The notes beneath the pieces are model-generated. The model was given only the letters and a program-made list of their open reading frames with translations. It was not told where the DNA came from and searched no databases. Positions 1 to 6,149 of a DNA stretch of 7,745 nucleotides are shown piece by piece. The stretch covers positions 1 to 7,745 of the forward strand of contig CAMFKC010000091.1 in NCBI GenBank assembly GCA_945956975.1. The letters are read 5' to 3'. This DNA is from an uncultured Methylocystaceae bacterium. GTDB taxonomy: Bacteria > Pseudomonadota > Alphaproteobacteria > Rhizobiales > Beijerinckiaceae. Position numbers and translations under genes: made by a program. Numbering within the stretch: position 1 is the first letter of the stretch; each line of letters opens with the position of its first letter.

Positions 1-673
1 TGCCGATCCATTCGTCGGCGATGGCCGAATAGCCGGTGCGCACGGGATTGACCGAGACGACCTTGGCGCCGCGGCCCTTCATCTTGCCGAGGCCGATCTT
101 GATCGGATTGGAATCGTGATCCTCGGCGACGCCGAAGATCATCAGATATTTCGCGCGGTCCCAGTCGGGCTCGCCGAATTCCCAGAAGGAGCCGCCGATC
201 GTGTAGAGGCCCGCAGCCGCCATGTTGACCGAGCAGAAGCCGCCGTGCGCGGCGAAGTTCGGGGTGCCGAACTGCATCGCCCACCAGCCGGTCAGCGACT
301 GGCTCTGGTCGCGGCCGGTGAAGAAGGCGAGCTTCTTCGGATCGGTCTTGCGGATGTTGCCGAGCCAATCGGTCGCGAGCGCCAGCGCCTCGTCCCACTC
401 GATCTCGACGAACTCGCCCTTGCCGCGCTCGCCGGTGCGCTTGAGCGGCTTGCGCAGGCGCGCAGGCGAATAGTGCTGCATGATGCCGGACGAGCCCTTG
501 CCGCACAGCACGCCCTTGTTGACGGGATGATTCCTGTTGCCCTCGATGTAGCGGATCTGGCCGTCCTTCACGTGCACCTTGATGCCGCAGCGGCAGGCGC
601 ACATGTAGCAGGTCGTGTATTTCACCTCGTCGGCGACTTCGGGCGACATGTCGATCACGGGGTCGTTCAGCAT
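1..673 (-). CDS. soeA: Molybdopterin oxidoreductase catalytic subunit, SoeA-like (sulfite dehydrogenase), N-terminal part
   Basis: This is the first 224 codons of a molybdopterin (DMSO reductase family) oxidoreductase; the rest lies beyond the left edge. The N-terminal 4Fe-4S motif is complete: Cys22, Cys25, Cys29 and Cys57, followed by the usual Lys59 of CGKG. Cys147, in HGGFCSVN, sits where the family carries its molybdenum-ligating residue. There is no twin-arginine signal, which points to a cytoplasmic enzyme and favours SoeA, the sulfite-oxidising subunit of SoeABC, over the periplasmic PsrA/PhsA enzymes. The TTCYMCACRCG start of the cluster domain also resembles SoeA as I remember it. 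SoeABC oxidises sulfite to sulfate and passes electrons to quinone through an Fe-S subunit and a membrane anchor, neither of which is in the window. The ATG at 673 is the first start after an in-frame stop at 716-718; its ribosome site is weak. A formate dehydrogenase-like or other Mo/W enzyme is the alternative. The family is certain, the substrate is inferred partly from the neighbouring sqr. Confidence 0.8.
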   Translation of the reverse strand, partial: MLNDPVIDMSPEVADEVKYTTCYMCACRCGIKVHVKDGQIRYIEGNRNHPVNKGVLCGKGSSGIMQHYSPARLRKPLKRTGERGKGEFVEIEWDEALALATDWLGNIRKTDPKKLAFFTGRDQSQSLTGWWAMQFGTPNFAAHGGFCSVNMAAAGLYTIGGSFWEFGEPDWDRAKYLMIFGVAEDHDSNPIKIGLGKMKGRGAKVVSVNPVRTGYSAIADEWIG

Positions 674-1162
674 CGGGCGGCGTTTCCGGCTTGGGTCCGT
701 CTGGGGGCGTGGCGGCTAGCGGCGGCGCGTTCGTTCTGGTTTCCGCGCGGGCCGTGCCTGTCGCGGCGCGCGCATGCGACGAAGGCGCGGGAGGGGCGTG
801 GTCCTGGGCCTGAACATGGTCTCTTGCCCGTTCATCTCGGCATGGTGGACGCGCGAGAAGCCATCAGGCGCGGGGTCCTTCAGGCGTATCAGATAAAGCA
901 GGACGCCGCGCGCCCGCAGCTTCCGCGCGTCGAGCGATCTAGCGAAGGCCAAGCCCTTCGGCAGCGTGATCACGGCCCCGATCAGGCCCGCCGGTGGATT
1001 GGCGCGCATCATCGGCCGGTTCGCCCGCGGCGCCCGGCGCATGAAGTGACGTGAGGGAGCAATCCGCGCGGGGGCGGATCGCGTGGCGGAGGACATGGCC
1101 ATGGCGCGGCGGGATCATCGCCCATCGACCGGGCCGGCGTCGAGCGTTTCGATCTGCAGGCG
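674..1162. other. Gap between soeA and sqr with no confident gene
   Basis: This is an unusually long spacer for this dense region. It probably holds the promoter and leader of soeA, but I see no convincing -35/-10 pair on the minus strand. The only open frame with some coding-like codon use is the minus-strand one at 716-1102, listed separately. A 9-bp hairpin at the right-hand end probably marks the end of the sqr transcript. No repeat or mobile element is visible. Confidence 0.5.
716..1102 (-). CDS. Doubtful hypothetical ORF (128 codons)
   Basis: I do not recognise this product. The reading frame starts at an ATG at 1102 (other ATGs follow, one opening MRRAPRANRP) and ends in TAG at 716-718. 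The middle part, roughly residues 38-85, has G/C-ending codons and a plausible hydrophobic stretch (GLIGAVITLPKGLAF, then GVLLYLIRL). The last 30 residues are almost all Arg, Pro and Ala, as in non-coding GC-rich DNA. No start codon has a good ribosome binding site. The frame is the same as that of soeA, which begins 15 codons after the stop. It may be a small unknown gene, a gene remnant, or chance; I lean to chance. Confidence 0.2.
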   Translation of the reverse strand: MAMSSATRSAPARIAPSRHFMRRAPRANRPMMRANPPAGLIGAVITLPKGLAFARSLDARKLRARGVLLYLIRLKDPAPDGFSRVHHAEMNGQETMFRPRTTPLPRLRRMRAPRQARPARKPERTRRR

Positions 1163-1184
1163 GAGCGGCGCTGCTGCGCCGCTC
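1163..1184 (-). terminator. Hairpin just after sqr, possible terminator
   Basis: A perfect 9-bp GC-rich stem (arms GAGCGGCGC and GCGCCGCTC, loop of four bases) begins 12 bases after the sqr stop codon on the minus strand. No run of T follows it, so it is not a classical intrinsic terminator. It could still end or protect the sqr mRNA, and its position supports sqr and soeA being separate transcripts. Confidence 0.4.
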
Positions 1185-1196
1185 GTGCAATGCCGC

Positions 1197-2483
1197 CTAG
1201 TCGGTGACGACCTGCTTCAGCTTGGCAATGCCCAGCATGTTGAGCGCGGCGGTTTCGTAGAACGGCTCGCTCTCGCCCTTGCGCATCTTGCGGATGAAGT
1301 ACTTCTCGAACGCGATCTTCGCCGCGTGCACCCATTTGCCCGACGCGGCCCAGTTGACGTTGCGCGGCGGCATCTGTGGCTGCGCGACGAAGGCCACGCC
1401 CGAATCGCCGAAGTCGGCAAGGCAGACCGCGTTCCAGGTGCCCTGATGGCGGGGCTGCTGGCCCCGCAGCAGCGCGCCGATGTTGTGCGCGGTGGCGGTC
1501 ACCATGGACTCGATCATGAATCCGGTCTTCGGCACGCCGCAGGCGACGGGCGTCGGGCCCATCGGCGGGATGGCGACGCAGACGCCGACCGAGAAGACGT
1601 TCTTGAAGGTCGGGTTCTGCTGGTGCTTGTCGACGATGACGAAGCCGCGCGGATTGACGAGGCCTTCGATGCCCATCAGCGGCTTGATGCCGCGAAAGGC
1701 CGGCAGCATCATCGAGAAACCGAAGGGCAGTTCTGCCGACGTCTTCACCGTGCCGTCGGGATTGACCTCCTCGACGTGCATCTTGCCGTCTTCGACCTTC
1801 TTGACGCGCGTCGAGGTCATCCACTTGATGTGGTGCTCGCGCATTTCGCTCTCGAGCAGGCCCTTGGTGTCGCCCACGCCGTCGAGGCCGAGGTGGCCGA
1901 TGTAGGGCTCGGCGGTCACGAAGGTCATCGGCACCTTGTCGCGGATCTTGCGGCGGCGCAGCTCGGTGTCGAGGATGAAGGTGAATTCGTAGGCCGGGCC
2001 GAAGCAGGACGCGCCCTGCACCGCGCCGATAACGATCGGCTTCGGGTTCTTGCAGAATTCCTCGAAGGAGACGGAAGCCTTCAGCGCGTGGTCGACATGG
2101 CAGATCGAACTGGTGAAGCCGCCATGCGGGCCGAGGCCCTCGATCTCGTCGAAGGCGAGTTCCGGGCCGGTGGCGATCACGAGATAGTCGTAGGAGAGCT
2201 TCGAGCCGTCTTCGAGTTCGACGAAGTTCTCCTGCGGCGCCACCTTCGACACGGGCACCGGCTTGAAGCCGATGCCGCGACGCGCAAATGTCGGCGCCAG
2301 ATCGACCTGCACCGCCTCGCGCGTGCGCCAGCCGACGGCGACCCAGGGATTGGAAGGAACGAAGTGATAGACGGGATCCTTGGTGACGACCGTGATCCTG
2401 TCTTCCGGCCGGCACTGGTCCTTCATCTCGTAGGCCATGATGGCGCCAGCGAGACCCGCGCCCATAATCACGATTTCCGCCAT
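1197..2483 (-). CDS. sqr: Sulfide:quinone oxidoreductase
   Basis: This is a 428-residue flavoprotein that oxidises sulfide to sulfane sulfur or polysulfide at the membrane and reduces quinone. The FAD-binding GAGLAG lies at residues 8-13 and the second nucleotide motif ATGP at 104-107. The three cysteines needed by the bacterial enzymes are present: Cys128 (SSICHVDHA), Cys160 (GASCFGPAYE) and Cys354 (NAVCLADFG). They match the Cys128/Cys160/Cys356 layout of the Acidithiobacillus ferrooxidans enzyme, and the C-terminal stretch around EKYFIRKM (residues 393-400), likely part of the membrane-contacting region, is also similar. Two more cysteines (302 and 315) lie near the quinone-side motif AIPP. 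The ATG at 2483 is chosen because AAGGAG stands 11 bases upstream and the protein then begins with the Rossmann strand. The 46-codon upstream extension would start inside the promoter. The gene has its own promoter and operator-like palindrome and is followed on the same strand by soeA. Confidence 0.96.
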   Translation of the reverse strand: MAEIVIMGAGLAGAIMAYEMKDQCRPEDRITVVTKDPVYHFVPSNPWVAVGWRTREAVQVDLAPTFARRGIGFKPVPVSKVAPQENFVELEDGSKLSYDYLVIATGPELAFDEIEGLGPHGGFTSSICHVDHALKASVSFEEFCKNPKPIVIGAVQGASCFGPAYEFTFILDTELRRRKIRDKVPMTFVTAEPYIGHLGLDGVGDTKGLLESEMREHHIKWMTSTRVKKVEDGKMHVEEVNPDGTVKTSAELPFGFSMMLPAFRGIKPLMGIEGLVNPRGFVIVDKHQQNPTFKNVFSVGVCVAIPPMGPTPVACGVPKTGFMIESMVTATAHNIGALLRGQQPRHQGTWNAVCLADFGDSGVAFVAQPQMPPRNVNWAASGKWVHAAKIAFEKYFIRKMRKGESEPFYETAALNMLGIAKLKQVVTD

Positions 2484-2494
2484 GTCCGTTCCCG

Positions 2495-2500
2495 CTCCTT
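2495..2500 (-). promoter_or_regulatory. Ribosome binding site of sqr
   Basis: AAGGAG on the minus strand, 11 bases before the ATG at 2483. It decides the sqr start in favour of this ATG over the upstream in-frame ATG at 2621. Confidence 0.8.
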
Positions 2501-2504
2501 GTGA

Positions 2505-2521
2505 GCAACGCCTTGCGTTGC
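2505..2521 (-). other. 7-bp hairpin directly upstream of the sqr ribosome site
   Basis: A perfect stem with arms GCAACGC and GCGTTGC and a three-base loop ends four bases before the AAGGAG of sqr. In the leader RNA it would form next to the ribosome site without covering it, so it may protect the transcript or tune translation. The role is inferred from position only. Confidence 0.4.
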
Positions 2522-2618
2522 ACGCTTCCCTGCTGCGCGCTTGTTCTTGTCGGGCGGCTTCCTGCCGCGCGCGCAGCCGATCGTGATCCAGGACGCGTCC
2601 CTGCCACGTTTCTGAATT

Positions 2619-2641
2619 CATTATATTCGATTATTATAATG
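2619..2641. promoter_or_regulatory. Perfect AT-rich inverted repeat, likely repressor operator of sqr
   Basis: CATTATA and TATAATG form perfect 7-bp arms around a 9-base spacer, centred at 2630. The element covers the -10 box and most of the spacer of the sqr promoter, where a bound repressor would block RNA polymerase. A second, overlapping repeat, GAAT-N7-ATTC, lies at 2614-2628. ArsR-family sulfide/persulfide sensors (BigR, SqrR, YgaV) are known to bind inverted repeats in promoters of sulfide-oxidation genes, so such a regulator is a reasonable guess. None is encoded in the window. Confidence 0.6.
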
Positions 2642-2647
2642 TGTCTA
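2620..2647 (-). promoter_or_regulatory. Sigma-70-type promoter of sqr
   Basis: On the minus strand TAGACA (2642-2647, one mismatch from TTGACA) is followed after 16 bases by a perfect TATAAT (2620-2625). Transcription would begin near 2613, giving a leader of about 130 bases before the sqr ATG. This is a short AT-rich patch in otherwise GC-rich DNA. Confidence 0.65.
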
Positions 2648-2799
2648 GGTGTCCGCCATCGGGTTCCGGGCGCCGGCGACGAAAGTCTAAAGCGTGCGAT
2701 CGGTTCTTCGGGCTGTTTTTTGAGGGTTTGCGCGCGCAGGCCGCCCCTCGCGCTGGCATGAACTGTTCCCGCATCTGAAGCGAAGATCAGCGGTGTGTC

Positions 2800-4419
2800 T
2801 CAGCGCGCGTCCGCCAAGATGAAGCCCGCGCCTTTCTCGGCGATCATTGCGGTTGGCGTATTGGTGTTGCCCGACGTGATCGTCGGCATGATGGACGCGT
2901 CAACGACGCGCAATCCGCCGATGCCGCGCAGGCGCAGACGCGCATCGACGACGGCGAGCGGATCGCTGTCGAGACCCATCTTCGCCGTGCCGACAGGATG
3001 GAAGATCGTCGTGCCGATGTCGCCCGCCGCTTTCGCGAGGGATTCGTCGTCGTCGCCGACGGCGGGGCCGGGCAGGTACTCGTCGGGCCGGTAGGGCGCA
3101 AGCGCTGGCTGGCGCATCAGGCGGCGCGTCACGCGGATCGCGTCGGCGGCGGTCTGCCTGTCCTCTTCGGTCGCCAGATAGTTCGGCGCAATCTTCGGCG
3201 CGGCGCCGATCTCGCTCGAGGAGATGCGGATTGCGCCCCGCGAAGTCGGCCTGAGATTGCAGGCCGCCACTGTGATCGCGGGGAAGCGGTGCAATGGCTC
3301 TCCGAATTTGTCGAGCGACAGCGGCTGGACGTGAAACTGGATGTCGGCGCGCTCCTTGTCCGGGCGCGAGCGCGTGAAAATGCCGAGCTGCGAGGGGGCC
3401 ATGGTCAGCGGGCCACGCCGGCGCAGCGCATAATCCACGCCCATCCAGGCGCGGCGCGGCAGGGAGTAGTAGGTTTCGTTGAGCGTGCGGATGCCGTGCA
3501 CTTTGTAGATCGCGCGCTGCTGGAGATGGTCCTGCAGGTTGCGGCCGACGCCGGGCAGATCGAGCGCCATTTCGATGCCGAGCGGCTTGAGCCATTCCGC
3601 GGTGCCGATGCCCGAGCGATGCAGCACCTGGATCGAGCCGATCGAGCCCGCGCACAGGATGACCTCGCCCTTCGCCCGCGCTTCCACCGTTTCGCCGCCC
3701 TGGGCAAAGCGCACGCCCACGGCGCGGCCGTCTTCGATGATCAGGCGGTCGACTTCCACGCCTGTCTCCAGCCGCAGGTTGGGGCGGGAGAGAGCCGGCT
3801 TGAGGAAGCCGCGCGCAGACGACCAGCGGCGGCCCGACTTCTGGTTCACATGGAAATAGCCGACGCCCTCGTTGTCGCCGGTGTTGAAGTCTGGCGTTCG
3901 GCGTATGCCCATCTCGCCCGCGGCGTCGGCGACGGCGTCCAGAACCTTCCAGGAGATGCGCGGCGCCTCGATCCGCCACCCGCCGCCGACGCCGTGATGC
4001 TCGCTATCTCCGAGAAAATGGTCTTCCAGCCGCCGGAAGGCCGGCAGCACGTCGTCCCAGCCCCAGCCGGGCAGGCCGAGCTGGCGCCAGTGATCGTAAT
4101 CGGCGGCCTGGCCGCGCATGGAGATCATGGCGTTGATGGCGGAGGAGCCGCCGATCGCCTTGCCGCGCGGATAGCCGAGCGAACGCCCATTGAGGCCGGG
4201 CTCCGGCTCCGTCTTGAACATCCAGTCGGAGCGTGGATTGCCGATCGCGAAGAGATAGCCGACGGGAATGTGGAACCAGATCCAGTTGTCCCGGCCGCCT
4301 GCTTCCAGCAAAAGCACGCGCTTGGCCGGATCGGCGGACAGGCGGTTGGCGACGATGCAGCCCGCGGTGCCCGCGCCGACGACGATATAGTCGAACTCGC
4401 CTTCTACCCGGCTGACCAT
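2800..4419 (-). CDS. GMC-family FAD-dependent oxidoreductase (alcohol/choline dehydrogenase-like)
   Basis: This 539-residue flavoenzyme oxidises an alcohol group with FAD as cofactor; the substrate cannot be read from the sequence. The FAD-binding GAGTAG is at residues 15-20 and the ribose-binding Glu is in LLLEAGG (Glu39). The first GMC signature covers residues 84-103 (PRGKAIGGSSAIN and on), and the second covers 258-272 (GSIGSIQVLHRSGIG), with Ile263 in place of its usual Pro. The catalytic pair is His474 (IFHPVGTAKMG) and Asn518 (SGNTNTPT), 44 residues apart as in choline oxidase. Length is normal for the family and there is no signal peptide or heme domain. The ATG at 4419 follows AAGGAA (4424-4429). 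Similar genes are often annotated choline dehydrogenase (betA), but no betaine aldehyde dehydrogenase or transporter is nearby. It is divergent from cysG and upstream of sqr on the same strand, separated from it by 316 bases with a promoter. Confidence 0.93.
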   Translation of the reverse strand: MVSRVEGEFDYIVVGAGTAGCIVANRLSADPAKRVLLLEAGGRDNWIWFHIPVGYLFAIGNPRSDWMFKTEPEPGLNGRSLGYPRGKAIGGSSAINAMISMRGQAADYDHWRQLGLPGWGWDDVLPAFRRLEDHFLGDSEHHGVGGGWRIEAPRISWKVLDAVADAAGEMGIRRTPDFNTGDNEGVGYFHVNQKSGRRWSSARGFLKPALSRPNLRLETGVEVDRLIIEDGRAVGVRFAQGGETVEARAKGEVILCAGSIGSIQVLHRSGIGTAEWLKPLGIEMALDLPGVGRNLQDHLQQRAIYKVHGIRTLNETYYSLPRRAWMGVDYALRRRGPLTMAPSQLGIFTRSRPDKERADIQFHVQPLSLDKFGEPLHRFPAITVAACNLRPTSRGAIRISSSEIGAAPKIAPNYLATEEDRQTAADAIRVTRRLMRQPALAPYRPDEYLPGPAVGDDDESLAKAAGDIGTTIFHPVGTAKMGLDSDPLAVVDARLRLRGIGGLRVVDASIMPTITSGNTNTPTAMIAEKGAGFILADAR

Positions 4420-4715
4420 CTTGTTCCTTCCCTGCCCGCGCGGTCGCGCCGCGGCGGGCGCCGTCCGCTCGATCGGGAAGCGTCATTCCAGATTTTTGCG
4501 CCGGGCGCGAGGGGGCTATTCTTCTCGCGCTGCAAAACGTCGCGCGAGAGCCCGTTTTGCGCAGGTTCGATTGCAGCCTGCGCGACATTATCGTCGGCAA
4601 GCCGGTTGCGGGCGTCACGCATTTCCGGGATACGTCGCGCGGACGAACGGACGCGAAGGTTCGCGGCCTCGGTCCGGGCGGGCCGCCCGAGGCAGGACAG
4701 GACGACACGGGTTTC
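4420..4715. other. Divergent intergenic region between the GMC gene and cysG
   Basis: This region must hold promoters for both divergent genes. No clear consensus pair is visible. TTGCGG (4606-4611) with GATACG 17 bases later is a weak plus-strand candidate, and GCTATTC near 4515-4521 is another possible -10 region. Two interleaved inverted repeats at 4523-4560 are listed separately. The cysG frame stays open upstream to an ATG at 4557, but that extension does not look like protein of this family. Confidence 0.5.
4523..4560. repeat. Two interleaved 8-bp inverted repeats (pseudoknot-like layout)
   Basis: TCTCGCGC (4523-4530) pairs with GCGCGAGA (4542-4549), and GCAAAACG (4532-4539) pairs with CGTTTTGC (4553-4560). 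Both are perfect, and their arms alternate A-B-A'-B' with gaps of one, two and three bases. As RNA this is the order of an H-type pseudoknot or of two mutually exclusive hairpins. As DNA the half-sites of the second repeat are 21 bp apart centre to centre, about two helical turns, as expected for a dimeric regulator. The repeats are directly visible; their role is inferred. Confidence 0.55.
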
Positions 4716-6149
4716 ATGGAGCAACTGCCGATCTTCCTCGCGGTGAGGGGCAAGCGGGCGGCCGTGATCGGCGGCGGGCTGGCGGCTGCGCGCCGCGCCG
4801 AACTGCTCCTGCGGGCCGGCGCCCATGTCGCGGTCTTCGCGCCCGAATTCTCGGACGAATTCACGGCGGTGGCGGAAAAATCCGCCTTCGAGCGCATCGC
4901 GCGCTGGCCGCACAAGGCGGCTGAACTGGACGGCGTCGCCGTCTGCATCGTCGCCACCGACGATCCCGCGCAGGACGCGCGCGGGCACGCGATCGCGAAA
5001 GAGGCGAAGGCGCTGGTCAACGTAGCGACGAGGCCCGAACTCTGCGACTTCGTTCTGCCTTCGGTCGTCGACCGCAGCCCGGTCGTCGTGGCGATCTCGA
5101 CCGGCGGCGCCTCGCCCATTCTCGGACGCATGCTGAAAGCGCGGCTGGAGGCGACGATCCCCGCCTCCTACGGGCGGCTCGCCGGTTTCGTGCGGGACGC
5201 CCGGGCGCGGGTGAATGCGGCGTTAGCGGACGCCGCTGCGCGACGTCGCTTCTGGGAGACGACGCTCGACGGGCCCATTGGCGAAATGGTGCTCGCGGGC
5301 GACGAGCCGCGCGCCGCACAGGCGCTGGCCGCCGAGATCGACCATGCGGCGGCAGGGGCGAGCGCGGGCGTGCAGGGCGAGGTCTATCTGGTGGGCGCGG
5401 GGCCGGGCGATCCCGACCTTCTCACGTTCCGCGCGCTGCGGCTGATGCAGAAGGCCGAGGTCGTGCTCTATGACCGGCTTGTCGATCCCGCCATCGTCAA
5501 TCTCGTGCGCCGCGAGGCCGAGCGCATCTATGTCGGAAAACGGCCGAAGGACCATCCCGTGCCGCAGGAAGAGATCAGCGACATGCTGATCCGTCTCGCG
5601 AAAGAGGGCAAACGCGTGCTGCGGCTCAAGGGCGGCGACCCCTTCGTGTTCGGGCGCGGCGGCGAGGAGATCGAGCGGCTGGCGGAGGAGCGGATTCCCT
5701 TCCAGGTTTGCCCCGGCGTGACGGCGGCGATCGGCTGCTCCGCCTATTCCGGCATTCCGCTCACCCACCGCGACCACGCGCAGGCCTGCGTGTTCGTGAC
5801 GGCGCACAGCCGGCACGGCCCCATCGACCTCGACTGGGCCACGCTCATCCGGCCGGGCCAGACGGTGGCCGTCTACATGGGTCTGGGCCATATAGAGGAA
5901 CTGATGGCGGCCTTCGTCGCGCATGGCGCGGCGCCCGACCTGCCGGCGGCGATCGTGGACAACGGCACGCGCGCGAACCAGCGCGTCGTGGTCGGCACGC
6001 TCGCCGATCTCGCTGGCAAGGCGCGCGCCGCGCAATTGCGCGGGCCGACCATCGTCATCGTGGGCTCCGTCGTGCGCCTGCGCGAGAAACTGGATTGGCG
6101 CTGGCGCCCGAAAGACGCCCAAGAAAGATCGAACGAGGAAACATCATGA
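4716..6149 (+). CDS. cysG: Siroheme synthase (precorrin-2 dehydrogenase/ferrochelatase fused to uroporphyrinogen-III methyltransferase)
   Basis: This 477-residue fusion makes siroheme from uroporphyrinogen III; E. coli CysG has 457. Residues 1-215 are the NAD-dependent dehydrogenase/chelatase half, with VIGGG at 17-21 and TDDP at 81-84. Residues 221-465 are the SAM-dependent methyltransferase, with VGAGPGDPDLLT (226-237), Asp253 in LYDRLV (E. coli Asp248), RLKGGDPFVFGRGGEE (303-318), PGVTAAIGCSAYSGIPLTHRD (333-353) and YMGL (387-390). All methyltransferase motifs look intact. In the first half, the catalytic Asp104 of Salmonella/E. coli CysG (NVVDAP) aligns with Thr105 here (NVATRP), and the Gly-rich loop reads GGGLAAARR instead of GGGDVAERK. 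Its chelatase or dehydrogenase activity is therefore uncertain. The start MEQLPIF matches the family start (MDHLPIF in E. coli) and a purine-rich AGGACAGGA stretch lies upstream. The stop overlaps the start of mrp, so the two are probably co-translated. Confidence 0.95.
   Translation: MEQLPIFLAVRGKRAAVIGGGLAAARRAELLLRAGAHVAVFAPEFSDEFTAVAEKSAFERIARWPHKAAELDGVAVCIVATDDPAQDARGHAIAKEAKALVNVATRPELCDFVLPSVVDRSPVVVAISTGGASPILGRMLKARLEATIPASYGRLAGFVRDARARVNAALADAAARRRFWETTLDGPIGEMVLAGDEPRAAQALAAEIDHAAAGASAGVQGEVYLVGAGPGDPDLLTFRALRLMQKAEVVLYDRLVDPAIVNLVRREAERIYVGKRPKDHPVPQEEISDMLIRLAKEGKRVLRLKGGDPFVFGRGGEEIERLAEERIPFQVCPGVTAAIGCSAYSGIPLTHRDHAQACVFVTAHSRHGPIDLDWATLIRPGQTVAVYMGLGHIEELMAAFVAHGAAPDLPAAIVDNGTRANQRVVVGTLADLAGKARAAQLRGPTIVIVGSVVRLREKLDWRWRPKDAQERSNEETS
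6135..6149 (+). promoter_or_regulatory. ATGA overlap and ribosome site joining cysG to mrp
   Basis: The mrp ATG (6146-6148) overlaps the cysG TGA (6147-6149), and a GAGGA ribosome site (6135-6139) lies inside the end of cysG with a six-base gap to the ATG. This arrangement implies one transcript and translational coupling. Confidence 0.8.

Larger units (their letters stand above)
2484..2799. other. Intergenic region between sqr and the GMC oxidoreductase gene
   Basis: This spacer carries the sqr leader (about 130 bases), an AT-rich promoter/operator island at about 2611-2648, and about 150 further bases after the GMC stop codon. I see no strong terminator for the GMC gene. A T-run at 2715-2720 is on the plus strand and follows no clear stem. 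No convincing gene lies here on either strand. Confidence 0.6.

Noticed and set aside
1083..2504. 473-codon plus-strand open frame opposite sqr
   Set aside because: It is the GC-rich antisense shadow of sqr, rich in Arg, Ala, His and Asp with no family motifs, while the minus strand encodes an unmistakable SQR.
2591..2600. Perfect palindrome GGACGCGTCC in the sqr leader
   Set aside because: Ten-base GC-rich palindromes are expected by chance in DNA of this composition, and no second copy or spacing pattern was noticed.
2484..2621. 46-codon N-terminal extension of sqr from the ATG at 2621
   Set aside because: That ATG lies within the promoter -10/palindrome, the extension does not resemble SQR, and a good ribosome site precedes the ATG at 2483.
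2635..2640. TATAAT on the plus strand
   Set aside because: It is the mirror arm of the palindrome. No good -35 lies upstream and no credible gene lies downstream on the plus strand.
2501..2761. 86-codon plus-strand ORF in the sqr upstream region
   Set aside because: It crosses the promoter and leader of sqr, has no ribosome site or recognisable domain, and is best read as intergenic.
4557..4715. 53-codon N-terminal extension of cysG
   Set aside because: The family begins at the MxxLPIF segment, and the upstream ATG overlaps the inverted repeats and lacks a ribosome site.
2998..4746. 582-codon plus-strand open frame opposite the GMC gene
   Set aside because: Antisense shadow; the minus strand carries all GMC signatures, and this frame also runs into the start of cysG in the wrong frame.
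5223..6122. Minus-strand 299-codon frame opposite cysG
   Set aside because: Shadow frame with low-complexity composition; the plus strand encodes the conserved methyltransferase domain.
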